Assembly (NCBI GenBank): GCA_017561085.1
Contig: JAFZDQ010000127.1
Location: 1-64,000 of the forward strand
Source: Lachnospiraceae bacterium
GTDB lineage: Bacteria > Bacillota > Clostridia > Lachnospirales > Lachnospiraceae
Direction: 5' to 3'
Length of the DNA stretch: 64,000 nucleotides
Part shown: positions 16,338 to 24,765 of the stretch, in pieces
How the letters are laid out: each line of letters starts with the position of its first letter
Numbering within the stretch: position 1 is the first letter of the stretch
The notes under the pieces: generated by a model
Seen by the model: the letters and a program-made list of their open reading frames with translations, nothing else
Databases searched by the model: none
Told to the model about the DNA's origin: nothing
Made by a program: the position numbers and the translations under genes

Positions 16338-17738
16338 ATGACAGTAACTGATTTTTTGGTAAAGATTGACGATTTTGTGTGGGGCGTGCCGTTGATTGTA
16401 CTTATTCTTGCAGTAGGTATTCTGCTTACCATACGCGTAAAAGGACTTCAGATTTCTAAACTGGGTCTGGCATTTAAATATATTTTTGAAAATGATAATT
16501 CCGGTGAACATGGTGAAGTTTCCAGTTTTGGTGCGTTATGTACAGCACTTTCCGCAACAATCGGTACCGGTAACATCGTAGGTGTGGCTACCGCGATTTG
16601 TGCAGGTGGCCCCGGTGCTTTATTCTGGATGTGGATTGCAGCACTTCTGGGAACCGCAACCAAATATGCGGAATGTCTCCTTGCAGTTAAGTACCGTGAA
16701 GTAAAAGAAGACGGACACGTACTTGGCGGACCTTTCTACTATATTGAAAAGGGTATGGGACCCAAATGGAAATGGCTTGCGAAGTTATTTGCAATTTTAG
16801 GCGCAGGCGCAGGTCTTTTGGGAATCGGTACCATTACACAGGTCAACGGTATTACCAGTGCGGCGCAAAACTTTTTTGATGCAGAAGCGGCACATACCAT
16901 TACTTTATTTGGAAATACCTATACATGGGCAGTTGTGATTACCGGTATTGTAGTAACTATTGCAGTTGCATTGGTAGTTATCGGTGGTATTAAGAGAATC
17001 TCCAAAGTAGCAGAAGTTATCGTACCTTTTATGGCAGTGATTTATGTAGTGGCAGCAGTTCTTATTCTCGTATGCAATGCAAGCAAGATTCCTGCAGCAT
17101 TTGTTGAAATCGTTCAGGGCGCATTTGGTGTGAAGGCAGTTGCCGGTGGTGCACTTGGTGCGATGATGGTTGCAATGCAGAAGGGTATTGCCAGAGGTAT
17201 CTTCTCTAATGAAGCAGGTCTTGGTAGTGCACCTATTGCAGCGTCTGCAGCTAAGAGTGATTCCGCTGTAAAGCAGGGTCTGATTTCCATGACCGGTACT
17301 GTTATTGATACTTTAATTATTTGTACTATGACCGGTTTAAGTATCGTACTTACAGGTGCTTATCAGGTAGACGGACTTGAAGGTGCGGCTGTTACAAATT
17401 TTGCATTCCAGCAGGGCTTACCGCTTCCCGCAGGAATTTCTTCCTTTATCTTAATGATTTGTTTGATCTTCTTTGCATTTACCACCATTCTCGGATGGGA
17501 CTACTATGGTGAAAGATGTTTGGAATATGTAGCAACAGGTAACAAAAAGGCTGTAACAGCATATCGTTGGTTATATATCCTTGCAGTTTTAATCGGACCT
17601 TTCCTTACCGTATCAGCAGTTTGGACGGTAGCAGATATCTTTAACGGTCTGATGGCAATTCCCAACTTGATTGCACTGGTAGCATTAAGTGGTGTAGTTG
17701 CAGCTGAAACCAAAAAGTTCTTTGATAAAAAGAAATAA
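16338..17738 (+). CDS. Sodium:alanine/glycine symporter (AGCS family), copy 2
   Basis: A 466-residue paralogue of the preceding gene with the same opening (VKIDDFVWGVPLIVLILA) and signatures FGALCTALSATIGTGNIVG and FSNEAGLGSAPIAASAA. The pair looks like a tandem duplication that has since diverged; differences concentrate in the periplasmic loop after the fifth helix and near the C terminus. It is co-transcribed with copy 1 and presumably under the same riboswitch. A hairpin with a short T-run follows. Confidence 0.93.
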   Translation: MTVTDFLVKIDDFVWGVPLIVLILAVGILLTIRVKGLQISKLGLAFKYIFENDNSGEHGEVSSFGALCTALSATIGTGNIVGVATAICAGGPGALFWMWIAALLGTATKYAECLLAVKYREVKEDGHVLGGPFYYIEKGMGPKWKWLAKLFAILGAGAGLLGIGTITQVNGITSAAQNFFDAEAAHTITLFGNTYTWAVVITGIVVTIAVALVVIGGIKRISKVAEVIVPFMAVIYVVAAVLILVCNASKIPAAFVEIVQGAFGVKAVAGGALGAMMVAMQKGIARGIFSNEAGLGSAPIAASAAKSDSAVKQGLISMTGTVIDTLIICTMTGLSIVLTGAYQVDGLEGAAVTNFAFQQGLPLPAGISSFILMICLIFFAFTTILGWDYYGERCLEYVATGNKKAVTAYRWLYILAVLIGPFLTVSAVWTVADIFNGLMAIPNLIALVALSGVVAAETKKFFDKKK

Positions 17739-17765
17739 ATATTTTTAGATGAAATAAACGTAAAG

Positions 17766-17806
17766 AAAGACCTGTAGTTCAATGGATGAGCTACAGGTCT
17801 TTTACT
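17766..17806 (+). terminator. Terminator after the symporter pair
   Basis: A perfect 12-bp stem AAAGACCTGTAG/CTACAGGTCTTT (17766-17777 and 17791-17802) with a short T-run. Confidence 0.7.
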
Positions 17807-17858
17807 GTGGATAAATAGTTTTTAAGTTGTGAATTTGGGGCAGTAAGGGCTGAAAAAT

Positions 17859-18263
17859 TTATAACCCAAGTACTTCCTGAACCACTTCCACGCCCTTGCA
17901 AATACAATCGGGACAGGAACAGAGAGGGGTGCCGGTTTCGAGGCCCTTAAGCTCCTTACAAACGGTGCTGCCGCATTTTTCGGTGAACTTTGTTACCATT
18001 TCTTTGGAAAGCTTGTAGGTTTCTGCTTTGGTACCGGGATCGGTAAGGTTGCCGTCGCTGTTTTTAAAGCCGGCAAGTGCAATCGCACCGGACAAAGCGC
18101 CGCAGGTACCTTCTGCGCCACCCATTCCGAATCCGAAACCTTCCATAGCGGTAAATAATACTTTTTCATCTACGCCTACTTCTTCGGCGAATGCACAGGC
18201 TACTGCTTGGGCACAGTTGAATTTGATGTCATGTTTGGCAATTGCCAGTTCTTTTTTGTCCAT
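17859..18263 (-). CDS. C_GCAxxG_C_C family cysteine-rich protein
   Basis: A 134-residue soluble protein of the family named for its conserved cysteines. Here FNCAQAV (about 16-22), GAEGTCGALSGA (about 48-59) and a C-terminal CSCPDCIC cluster are visible, with further cysteines between. Such proteins are thought to bind metal or serve in redox reactions, but the role is not established. The ATG at 18263 is chosen because AAGGAG precedes it, rather than a longer frame to 18320. It is transcribed alone, opposite to its neighbours. Confidence 0.8.
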   Translation of the reverse strand: MDKKELAIAKHDIKFNCAQAVACAFAEEVGVDEKVLFTAMEGFGFGMGGAEGTCGALSGAIALAGFKNSDGNLTDPGTKAETYKLSKEMVTKFTEKCGSTVCKELKGLETGTPLCSCPDCICKGVEVVQEVLGL

Positions 18264-18469
18264 AAGAAAACTCCTTCTTCCTTGGTATTTGTATAGATTT
18301 CTTTGTAAATACTTTATCATAAAGAAGGAAAAAGTACAAACAGGAAAAAACCTTACCGGTAAAAATCATAGACAGCAAAAAGGAAAAGTAGTAGATTAAT
18401 AAGAGGAATATTTGTATGCCATGACAGGCAGAACGGAAAGCAGGTCATGGAAAAGAAAGGAATACGGAT

Positions 18470-18763
18470 ATGGCGAATATCATTTCAGATGAAACCATGG
18501 AATATGTGGGCATTTTGGCCAAATTGGAACTGTCCGATGAAGAAAAGAAGGCAGCTGCCGCAGATATGGGCAAAATGCTGGATTATTTTGATAAAATGAG
18601 TGAACTGGATACCACAGGTGTAGAGCCTATGTCCCATGTTTTCCCGATTCATAATGTGCTTCGTGAGGATGTGGTGACAAACGGTGATGACAGGGATGCG
18701 ATACTTCAAAATGCACCGGCGCAAAAGGAAGGCATGTTTGTGGTGCCCAAAACAGTAGGCTAG
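18470..18763 (+). CDS. gatC: Asp/Glu-tRNA amidotransferase subunit C
   Basis: A 97-residue GatC, the small stabilising subunit of the GatCAB amidotransferase. It has the typical VGILAKLELSDEEK opening and the EPMSHVFPIHNVLREDV segment that wraps around GatA. It is the first gene of gatCAB; gatA follows almost directly, with AGGAGG immediately after this stop codon. Confidence 0.92.
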   Translation: MANIISDETMEYVGILAKLELSDEEKKAAAADMGKMLDYFDKMSELDTTGVEPMSHVFPIHNVLREDVVTNGDDRDAILQNAPAQKEGMFVVPKTVG

Positions 18764-18776
18764 GAGGATGGCAGAA

Positions 18777-20264
18777 ATGGATTTATTAACGATGACTGCC
18801 ACACAGCTGGCAGCAGCAATCAAAGAGAAAAAAGTAACTGTTTCGGAAGCGGTGCAGGCAGTTCTTGCGCAAATTGAAAAAACAGAGGCTTTGTACCATT
18901 GTTATATTACCGTTGATAAGGAAAAAGCCCTTGAAAGGGCAAAAGAAGTACAAAAGAAGATTGATGCAGGTGAACTGAGCGGTCCTCTTGCAGGAGTGCC
19001 GGTGGCAATCAAGGACAATCTTTGTACGGAAGGATTACTGACTACCTGTGGTTCGAAGATGCTGGGCAATTTTGTGCCTGCTTATTCTGCACAGGCGGTG
19101 AAAAATTTGGAAGAAGCAGGAGCGGTTCTCATCGGCAAAACCAATATGGATGAATTTGCCATGGGCTCAACCACGGAAACCTCCTTCTTTGGCGTAACCA
19201 AAAACCCGGTAAATCCGGAGTATGTGCCGGGAGGATCTTCCGGCGGCAGTGCGGCTGCGGTGGCGGCCGGTGAGTGCTTTTTTGCCCTGGGAAGTGATAC
19301 GGGCGGTTCCATCAGACAGCCGGCTTCTTTTTGCGGCGTGGTAGGCATGAAGCCTACTTACGGTACGGTTTCCCGTTACGGACTGGTTGCTTATGCATCC
19401 TCCTTAGACCAGATTGGACCCCTTTGTAAGGATGTGACGGATTGTGCAACCATTCTGGAAGTACTTGCAACCCACGATGAAAAAGATTCCACTTCTTTAA
19501 ATAGAAATGACACCGATTTTACCGCAGCCCTGGTGGAGGACGTAAAGGGGATGAAAATCGGTATTCCCAAAGATTACTTTGGGGAAGGCCTTGACCCCGA
19601 AGTAAAAGCAGCAATATTAAAAGCAGCAGAAGTCTTACAGGAAAAAGGCGCTATTGTGGAAGAGTTTGATTTAAGCCTGACAGAGTATGCGGTGCCGGCG
19701 TATTATACCATTGCCACTGCGGAAGCCAGCTCCAACTTAGAGCGCTTTGACGGTGTGAAATACGGCTATCGCACACCGGATTACCTGGGACTTCATAATA
19801 TGTACAAAAAGACCCGTTCCGAAGGCTTTGGCGCGGAAGTAAAGCGGAGAATTATGCTGGGCAGCTTTGTGCTTAGCTCCGGTTATTATGATGCTTACTA
19901 TTTAAAAGCCCTTCGGGTGAAGGCGCTGATAAAAAAAGCGTTTGATGAAGCTTTTGCAAAATATGATGTGATTCTGGGGCCGGTAGCGCCCACAACAGCG
20001 CCTAAATTAGGAGAAAGCCTGTCTGACCCGCTGAAGATGTATTTGGGGGATATTTATACTATCTCCGTGAATCTGGCGGGACTTCCTGCTATGAGCATTC
20101 CCTGCGGGAAAGATGAAAAAGGACTTCCCATCGGCCTTCAGCTGATTGGAGACTGTTATAAAGAAAAGAATTTAATCCGTGCGGCTTATACTTATGAAAG
20201 AGCCGTAGCAGCGGATGTATGTGCGAATACAGAAGCGGACGGGAACGGAAAGGGGGAAGTCTAA
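18777..20264 (+). CDS. gatA: Asp/Glu-tRNA amidotransferase subunit A
   Basis: The amidase subunit releases ammonia from glutamine. The Ser-cis-Ser-Lys triad sits in VAIKDNLC (Lys) and GGSSGGSAAAVAAGE (Ser), with GSDTGGSIRQPASFCG. The ATG at 18777 is preferred because AGGAGG lies 9 bases before it, whereas the in-frame ATG at 18768 directly abuts that site. Length (about 495) is normal. It works with GatB and GatC to make Asn-tRNA(Asn) and possibly Gln-tRNA(Gln). A glnS gene is present at 33733, so the Asn role may dominate. Confidence 0.94.
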   Translation: MDLLTMTATQLAAAIKEKKVTVSEAVQAVLAQIEKTEALYHCYITVDKEKALERAKEVQKKIDAGELSGPLAGVPVAIKDNLCTEGLLTTCGSKMLGNFVPAYSAQAVKNLEEAGAVLIGKTNMDEFAMGSTTETSFFGVTKNPVNPEYVPGGSSGGSAAAVAAGECFFALGSDTGGSIRQPASFCGVVGMKPTYGTVSRYGLVAYASSLDQIGPLCKDVTDCATILEVLATHDEKDSTSLNRNDTDFTAALVEDVKGMKIGIPKDYFGEGLDPEVKAAILKAAEVLQEKGAIVEEFDLSLTEYAVPAYYTIATAEASSNLERFDGVKYGYRTPDYLGLHNMYKKTRSEGFGAEVKRRIMLGSFVLSSGYYDAYYLKALRVKALIKKAFDEAFAKYDVILGPVAPTTAPKLGESLSDPLKMYLGDIYTISVNLAGLPAMSIPCGKDEKGLPIGLQLIGDCYKEKNLIRAAYTYERAVAADVCANTEADGNGKGEV

Positions 20265-20265
20265 G

Positions 20266-21696
20266 ATGGTGAAACAGTATGAAACAGTCATCGGTCTTGA
20301 GGTACATGTAGAGCTGGCCAGCAAAACCAAGATTTTTTGCGGATGCTCCACAGCCTTTGGCGGAGCACCCAATACCCACACTTGTCCGGTTTGTACCGGT
20401 ATGCCGGGTTCCCTTCCCGTATTAAATAAGCAGGTACTTGAATATGCGGTGGCAGTGGGACTTGCCACGAATTGTGAGATTACCCGCTTTAGTAAATTTG
20501 ACCGTAAGAACTATTTTTATCCCGATAATCCGCAGAACTATCAGATTTCCCAGTTGTATCTGCCTATTTGCAGAAACGGTAGTGTGGAGATTGAAACGGA
20601 AAGCGGCAAAAAGCAAATCGGAATCCATGAGATTCATATGGAAGAGGACGCGGGCAAGATGATTCATGATGAATCGGGAAACTTCTCGCTGGTGGATTAT
20701 AACCGTTCCGGCGTTCCCCTCATTGAAATTGTGTCAGAGCCTGATATGCGAAGTGCCGAAGAGGTAATTGCTTACCTTGAGAGGCTCCGTATGCTGATTC
20801 AGTATCTGGGGGCTTCCGATTGTAAATTGCAGGAAGGCTCCATGCGTGCGGATGTGAATATTTCCGTCAGAGAGGCAGGATGTGAAACCTTAGGTACCCG
20901 TACGGAAATGAAAAACTTAAACTCCTTCCGGGCCATTGCGAGAGCCATCGAAGGCGAAACGGCCCGCCAGATTGCGTTGATTGAAGCAGGAGAAAAGGTG
21001 ATTCAGGAAACCCGCCGCTGGGATGACGGCAAGGGGGAATCCTTTACCATGCGAAGCAAGGAGGATGCACAGGATTACCGCTATTTCCCGGACCCGGATT
21101 TGGTACCGGTGCTTGTATTTGAGAAATTCCTTGCAGAGATTAAGGACAGACAGCCGGAATTTCGGGAAGCAAAGATGGAGCGGTATCAAAGGGAATTTGA
21201 CATTCCTGCTTATGATATTGATATTATTACGGGAAGCAAGCATATGGCGGACCTTTTTGAAGAGACGGTAGCTCTTGGTGCCCAGCCTAAGAAGGTGTCT
21301 AACTGGCTGATGGTGGAGACCTTACGTCTGTTAAAGGAAAATGGTATGGATCCGGAAGACATCCGTTTTTCACCGAAGCATCTGGCAGCGCTGATTAAAC
21401 TCACCGATTCCAAGGCCATTAACAGTACGGTAGCCAAGGAAGTTTTTGAAAAAATGTTTGCTGAGGATATTGACCCTGAAAAGTATGTGGAGGATGCGGG
21501 CCTTAAGACGGTCAGTGACGAAGGTGCCCTGCGCAGCGTGGTGGAAGAAGTCATTGCCAATAACCCCCAGTCCGTAGAGGATTACCGTAACGGTAAGGAA
21601 AAAGCCATCGGCTTTTTGGTGGGACAGACCATGAAAGCCATGAAGGGAAAGGCTGACCCTGCAGTAGTAAATCAGCTGTTAAAAGAATTGTTGTAA
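20266..21696 (+). CDS. gatB: Asp/Glu-tRNA amidotransferase subunit B
   Basis: The 476-residue tRNA-binding kinase-like subunit phosphorylates the Asp or Glu carried on tRNA before amidation. It opens with YETVIGLEVHVELASKTKIF and has the cysteine pairs of the zinc site (CGCS and CPVC), the HMEEDAGKM and DYNRSGVPLIEIV segments, and a C-terminal helical/YqeY-type tail. ATG 20266 lies 1 base after the gatA stop, with GGGGGAA upstream. It is the last gene of gatCAB. Confidence 0.94.
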   Translation: MVKQYETVIGLEVHVELASKTKIFCGCSTAFGGAPNTHTCPVCTGMPGSLPVLNKQVLEYAVAVGLATNCEITRFSKFDRKNYFYPDNPQNYQISQLYLPICRNGSVEIETESGKKQIGIHEIHMEEDAGKMIHDESGNFSLVDYNRSGVPLIEIVSEPDMRSAEEVIAYLERLRMLIQYLGASDCKLQEGSMRADVNISVREAGCETLGTRTEMKNLNSFRAIARAIEGETARQIALIEAGEKVIQETRRWDDGKGESFTMRSKEDAQDYRYFPDPDLVPVLVFEKFLAEIKDRQPEFREAKMERYQREFDIPAYDIDIITGSKHMADLFEETVALGAQPKKVSNWLMVETLRLLKENGMDPEDIRFSPKHLAALIKLTDSKAINSTVAKEVFEKMFAEDIDPEKYVEDAGLKTVSDEGALRSVVEEVIANNPQSVEDYRNGKEKAIGFLVGQTMKAMKGKADPAVVNQLLKELL

Positions 21697-21713
21697 AATT
21701 TAATAAAAAGCAC

Positions 21714-21742
21714 TTGCCTTAATTGTGCAAACGTGATAGAAT
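21714..21742 (+). promoter_or_regulatory. Promoter of the ACT-hom-lysC cluster
   Basis: TTGCCT (21714-21719) and TAGAAT (21737-21742) with a 17-base spacer. The expected start near 21749 lies inside the 5' arm of the hairpin described next. Confidence 0.6.
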
Positions 21743-21815
21743 ATCCCTCGGTGGCGAACAAGTGTCTTTTTGAAAAAGACGCGCGAAAACAAATGTCCGT
21801 CACGGAGGGATTTTT
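21743..21815 (+). terminator. Composite hairpin/terminator ahead of the ACT-hom genes
   Basis: ATCCCTC-G-GTGGCG (21743-21756) pairs with CGTCAC-G-GAGGGAT (21798-21811), one mismatch, followed by five T. Inside are a small hairpin GTCTT/AAGAC (21764-21780) and a near-repeat AACAAGTGTC / AACAAATGTC (21757-21766 and 21788-21797). It can end gatB read-through transcripts. Transcripts begun at the adjacent promoter would lack most of the 5' arm. A second GC-rich hairpin (CGCC...GGCG, about 21820-21857) follows. No known riboswitch class was recognised. Confidence 0.6.
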
Positions 21816-21879
21816 GTGGCGCCTTAGCATGTGGATATAGTAGCATATACGGCGCGGTTTTGTGAATTTGAGGTAGTTT

Positions 21880-22317
21880 ATGGCGAAAAGATATTATGTA
21901 GTAAAGGAGCAGGCGGTACCGGAAGTTCTACTTAAGGTTGTGGAAGCCAAGAAGCTTTTGGACAGTGGTAAAGTACATACGGTGAATGAAGCTGCCGACC
22001 AGGTTGGCATCAGCCGCAGTTCTTTTTACAAGTACAAAGAAGATATTTTTGAATTTCATGAACATTCACAGGGAACAACCATCACCCTTACCTTCCAAAT
22101 GGAGGATGAGCCGGGGCTTTTGTCGGACGTGCTGAATATTATTGCACAGTTCGGTGCCAATATCCTGACCATTCACCAGAGTATTCCGATTAACGGAGTT
22201 GCATCGTTGAGCCTGAGCGTACAGGTGCTTCCCACCACAGGCGATGTATCAGAGATGTTGGAAGCCATGGAAGGGCATCCGGGTGTCAGAAATGTTAAAT
22301 TATTAGCGAAAGAGTAG
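21880..22317 (+). CDS. ACT domain protein with N-terminal helix-turn-helix
   Basis: A 145-residue protein of the PheB-like ACT family. An N-terminal helix-turn-helix-like region (VNEAADQVGISRSSFYKYKE, about 38-57) precedes a C-terminal ACT domain (about 67-143), a fold that usually binds amino acids. It lies 12 bases before hom in a cluster for aspartate-family amino acids, so it may sense threonine, lysine or a related effector and regulate the cluster. That is inference; members of this family have no settled function. Confidence 0.85.
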   Translation: MAKRYYVVKEQAVPEVLLKVVEAKKLLDSGKVHTVNEAADQVGISRSSFYKYKEDIFEFHEHSQGTTITLTFQMEDEPGLLSDVLNIIAQFGANILTIHQSIPINGVASLSLSVQVLPTTGDVSEMLEAMEGHPGVRNVKLLAKE

Positions 22318-22329
22318 GAGGATAAGTCA

Positions 22330-23532
22330 ATGATTCAGGTAGCAGTATTCGGATACGGTACAGTAGGGAAAGGTGTCGTAGAAGTCATTGAAACAAATAA
22401 AGCACTGGTAAACAAGAAAGCAGGAGAAGAACTGAACGTAAAATATATTTTGGACTTACTGGACTTCCCGGAAGATCCTTACGGAGATAAAGTAGTTCAT
22501 GATGTAGACGTGATTTTAAACGACCCTGAGGTGCAGATTGTCTGCGAAACCATGGGCGGAACCAGAGTGGCATATGATTATACCAAACGTGCACTTCTTG
22601 CAGGAAAGAGCGTATGTACCTCCAATAAGGAAATGGTAGCAGCCTTCGGTCCCGAAATGTTAGCCCTTGCCCGCGAGAATAAGTGTAATTACTTATTTGA
22701 AGCAAGTGTAGGCGGCGGTATTCCCATTATCCGTCCTATCAACAGCGCACTTACAGCAGAAAAAATTGAAGCAATCACAGGTATTTTAAACGGTACCACC
22801 AATTATATTTTGACCAAGATGGAAAGAGAAGGTGCTAACTTTGAAGACGTACTGAAGCAGGCACAGGATCTTGGTTATGCGGAGAAGAATCCTGAAGCGG
22901 ACGTGGAAGGCTATGATGCCTGCCGTAAGATTGCGATTTTATCTTCCCTGATGGCAGGAAAGAATGTGAAATATGAAGATATTTATACCGAAGGAATTAC
23001 CAAGATTACCGCAACAGACTTTGTTTACGCAAAGAGCATGAATAAGACCATCAAGCTGCTTGCACAGAGCAAGGAAGTAGACGGCAAGATTTATGCAATG
23101 GTATCTCCTTTTATGATTGGTGCAGACCATCCGCTTGCTATGGTAAATGATGTATTTAATGCAGTATTTGTACATAGCAACATGTTAGATGATTCCATGT
23201 ATTACGGACGTGGCGCAGGGAAGCTTGCAACCGCAAGTGCCGTGGTAGCAGACGTGATTGACTGCGCAAGAAACATGGACAGAACCATTCCCTGCTTCTG
23301 GGAAGCTGAGAATGTGGTTCTTGGCGGTATTGAAGATGCCAAGAGAAGCTTCTTTGTAAGAGTTTCCGCAGACAAGGAAAGCGAAGCGAAAGCAGTATTC
23401 GGAACTGTTTCTGCAGTAGCTGCTGACGTAGCAGGCGAATTTGCTTTTGTAACAGATGTGATGACAGAAAAAGAATTCAGTGAAAAGGCTGATAAGGTAG
23501 GAATCCTTAGCAGAATCAGAATCGAGGCATAA
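22330..23532 (+). CDS. hom: Homoserine dehydrogenase
   Basis: A 400-residue enzyme reducing aspartate semialdehyde to homoserine with NAD(P)H. The nucleotide motif GYGTVGKGV is at residues 8-16. The catalytic region has GILNGTTNYILTKM (about 155-168) and AEADVEGYDA-like residues (AEKNPEADVEGYDACRK). A C-terminal ACT-like regulatory part (about 325-400) is present. AGGAGG lies upstream. It is followed after 1 base by the phosphomutase-like gene. Confidence 0.94.
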   Translation: MIQVAVFGYGTVGKGVVEVIETNKALVNKKAGEELNVKYILDLLDFPEDPYGDKVVHDVDVILNDPEVQIVCETMGGTRVAYDYTKRALLAGKSVCTSNKEMVAAFGPEMLALARENKCNYLFEASVGGGIPIIRPINSALTAEKIEAITGILNGTTNYILTKMEREGANFEDVLKQAQDLGYAEKNPEADVEGYDACRKIAILSSLMAGKNVKYEDIYTEGITKITATDFVYAKSMNKTIKLLAQSKEVDGKIYAMVSPFMIGADHPLAMVNDVFNAVFVHSNMLDDSMYYGRGAGKLATASAVVADVIDCARNMDRTIPCFWEAENVVLGGIEDAKRSFFVRVSADKESEAKAVFGTVSAVAADVAGEFAFVTDVMTEKEFSEKADKVGILSRIRIEA

Positions 23533-23533
23533 A

Positions 23534-24742
23534 ATGAGTAACAAAAAATATATCGTAGTGCTTGGAGACGGTATGGCAGATGAGCCTATTGAGGCTTTGG
23601 GCGGGAAAACACCCTTGGAAGCGGCGGTAACTCCTACCCTGGACCGTTTAAGCAAGCAGGCCGAAATCGGCCTTGTACATACCATTCCCGAAGGCATGAA
23701 GCCCGGGTCCGATACGGCCAACCTTTCCGTTCTCGGATATGATCCGAAGATTTATTATTCCGGACGTTCTCCGCTTGAAGCATTAAGCATCGGCGTCCCC
23801 ATGAAGGATACGGATATTGCCCTTCGTTGTAATATCGTAACCATTTCCGAAGAGGAATCCGTATTTGAAGAAAAAACAATCATCGACCACAGCTCAAGCG
23901 AAATCAGCACGGAGGATTGTGCGGTACTTCTGGAAGCAGTCCGCAAGGAACTGCAGAATGAAACTTATCAGTTTTATGTAGGTACCAGCTATCGTCACTG
24001 TCTGATTTGGAATCAAGGGGAAGTAATTGAATTATCCCAGCCCCATGATATTCTGGGCCGTGTAATCGGAGCGTATCTTCCTACAGACGCAAACCTTCTT
24101 TCCATGATGAAGAGAAGCTATGAAATATTGGTAAATCACCCCATTAACATAGAGCGTAAGAAACAGGGATTAAATCCTGCCAACTGCTGCTGGTTCTGGG
24201 GCGCCGGTACCAAGCCCGCGTTATCTTCCTTTGAGGAGAAAAACGGTGTGAAGGGTATGATGGTTTCCGCAGTAGACTTGTTAAAAGGAATTGCGGTAGG
24301 TGCCGGTATGGGCGTGGCCCATGTAGAAGGTGCCAACGGCGGATTACATACCAATTATGAAGGTAAGGTGCAGGCGGCATTAGATGCGCTTGATGGCGAA
24401 TATGACTACGCTTACATTCACGTGGAAGCACCGGATGAAATGGGTCATCAGGGCAGCGTGGAACGTAAGGTACAGGCCATTGAATATCTGGATAGCAGAG
24501 TCATTTTACCGTTAACCAAAGCACTGGATGAAAAGAATACGAAGTACAGGCTTTTGGTAATGCCTGACCATCCCACACCGATTCGCTTAAGAACCCATAC
24601 GGCAGACAGTATTCCTTATTTGTTGTATGACAGCAGCGATAAGAAGGAGTGCACCTGGGATTACAGTGAAAAAGATGCGAAAGCAAGCGGCAATTTTGTA
24701 GAAAAGGGACATACCATTATCGATAAATTGCTTGAAAAATAA
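23534..24742 (+). CDS. ApgM-type phosphoglycerate mutase family protein, possible homoserine kinase
   Basis: A 402-residue alkaline-phosphatase-superfamily protein of the archaeal-type cofactor-independent phosphoglycerate mutase group. Metal and active-site residues appear in VVLGDGMADEP (N terminus), PGSDTANLSVLGYDP (phosphoserine nucleophile), HVEAPDEMGHQG and MPDHPTP. Such genes next to hom, where no thrB is present, have been proposed to encode the missing homoserine kinase. Here it lies 1 base after hom and before lysC, which fits that proposal better than glycolysis. Confidence 0.8.
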   Translation: MSNKKYIVVLGDGMADEPIEALGGKTPLEAAVTPTLDRLSKQAEIGLVHTIPEGMKPGSDTANLSVLGYDPKIYYSGRSPLEALSIGVPMKDTDIALRCNIVTISEEESVFEEKTIIDHSSSEISTEDCAVLLEAVRKELQNETYQFYVGTSYRHCLIWNQGEVIELSQPHDILGRVIGAYLPTDANLLSMMKRSYEILVNHPINIERKKQGLNPANCCWFWGAGTKPALSSFEEKNGVKGMMVSAVDLLKGIAVGAGMGVAHVEGANGGLHTNYEGKVQAALDALDGEYDYAYIHVEAPDEMGHQGSVERKVQAIEYLDSRVILPLTKALDEKNTKYRLLVMPDHPTPIRLRTHTADSIPYLLYDSSDKKECTWDYSEKDAKASGNFVEKGHTIIDKLLEK

Positions 24743-24765
24743 AGAACGTTTATGAGGAGAGAGAC

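Noticed and set aside
21743..21815. Signal recognition particle RNA, T-box, lysine or SAM riboswitch
   Set aside because: The conserved SRP apical motif, T-box specifier/TGGN features and lysine or SAM riboswitch cores are all missing.
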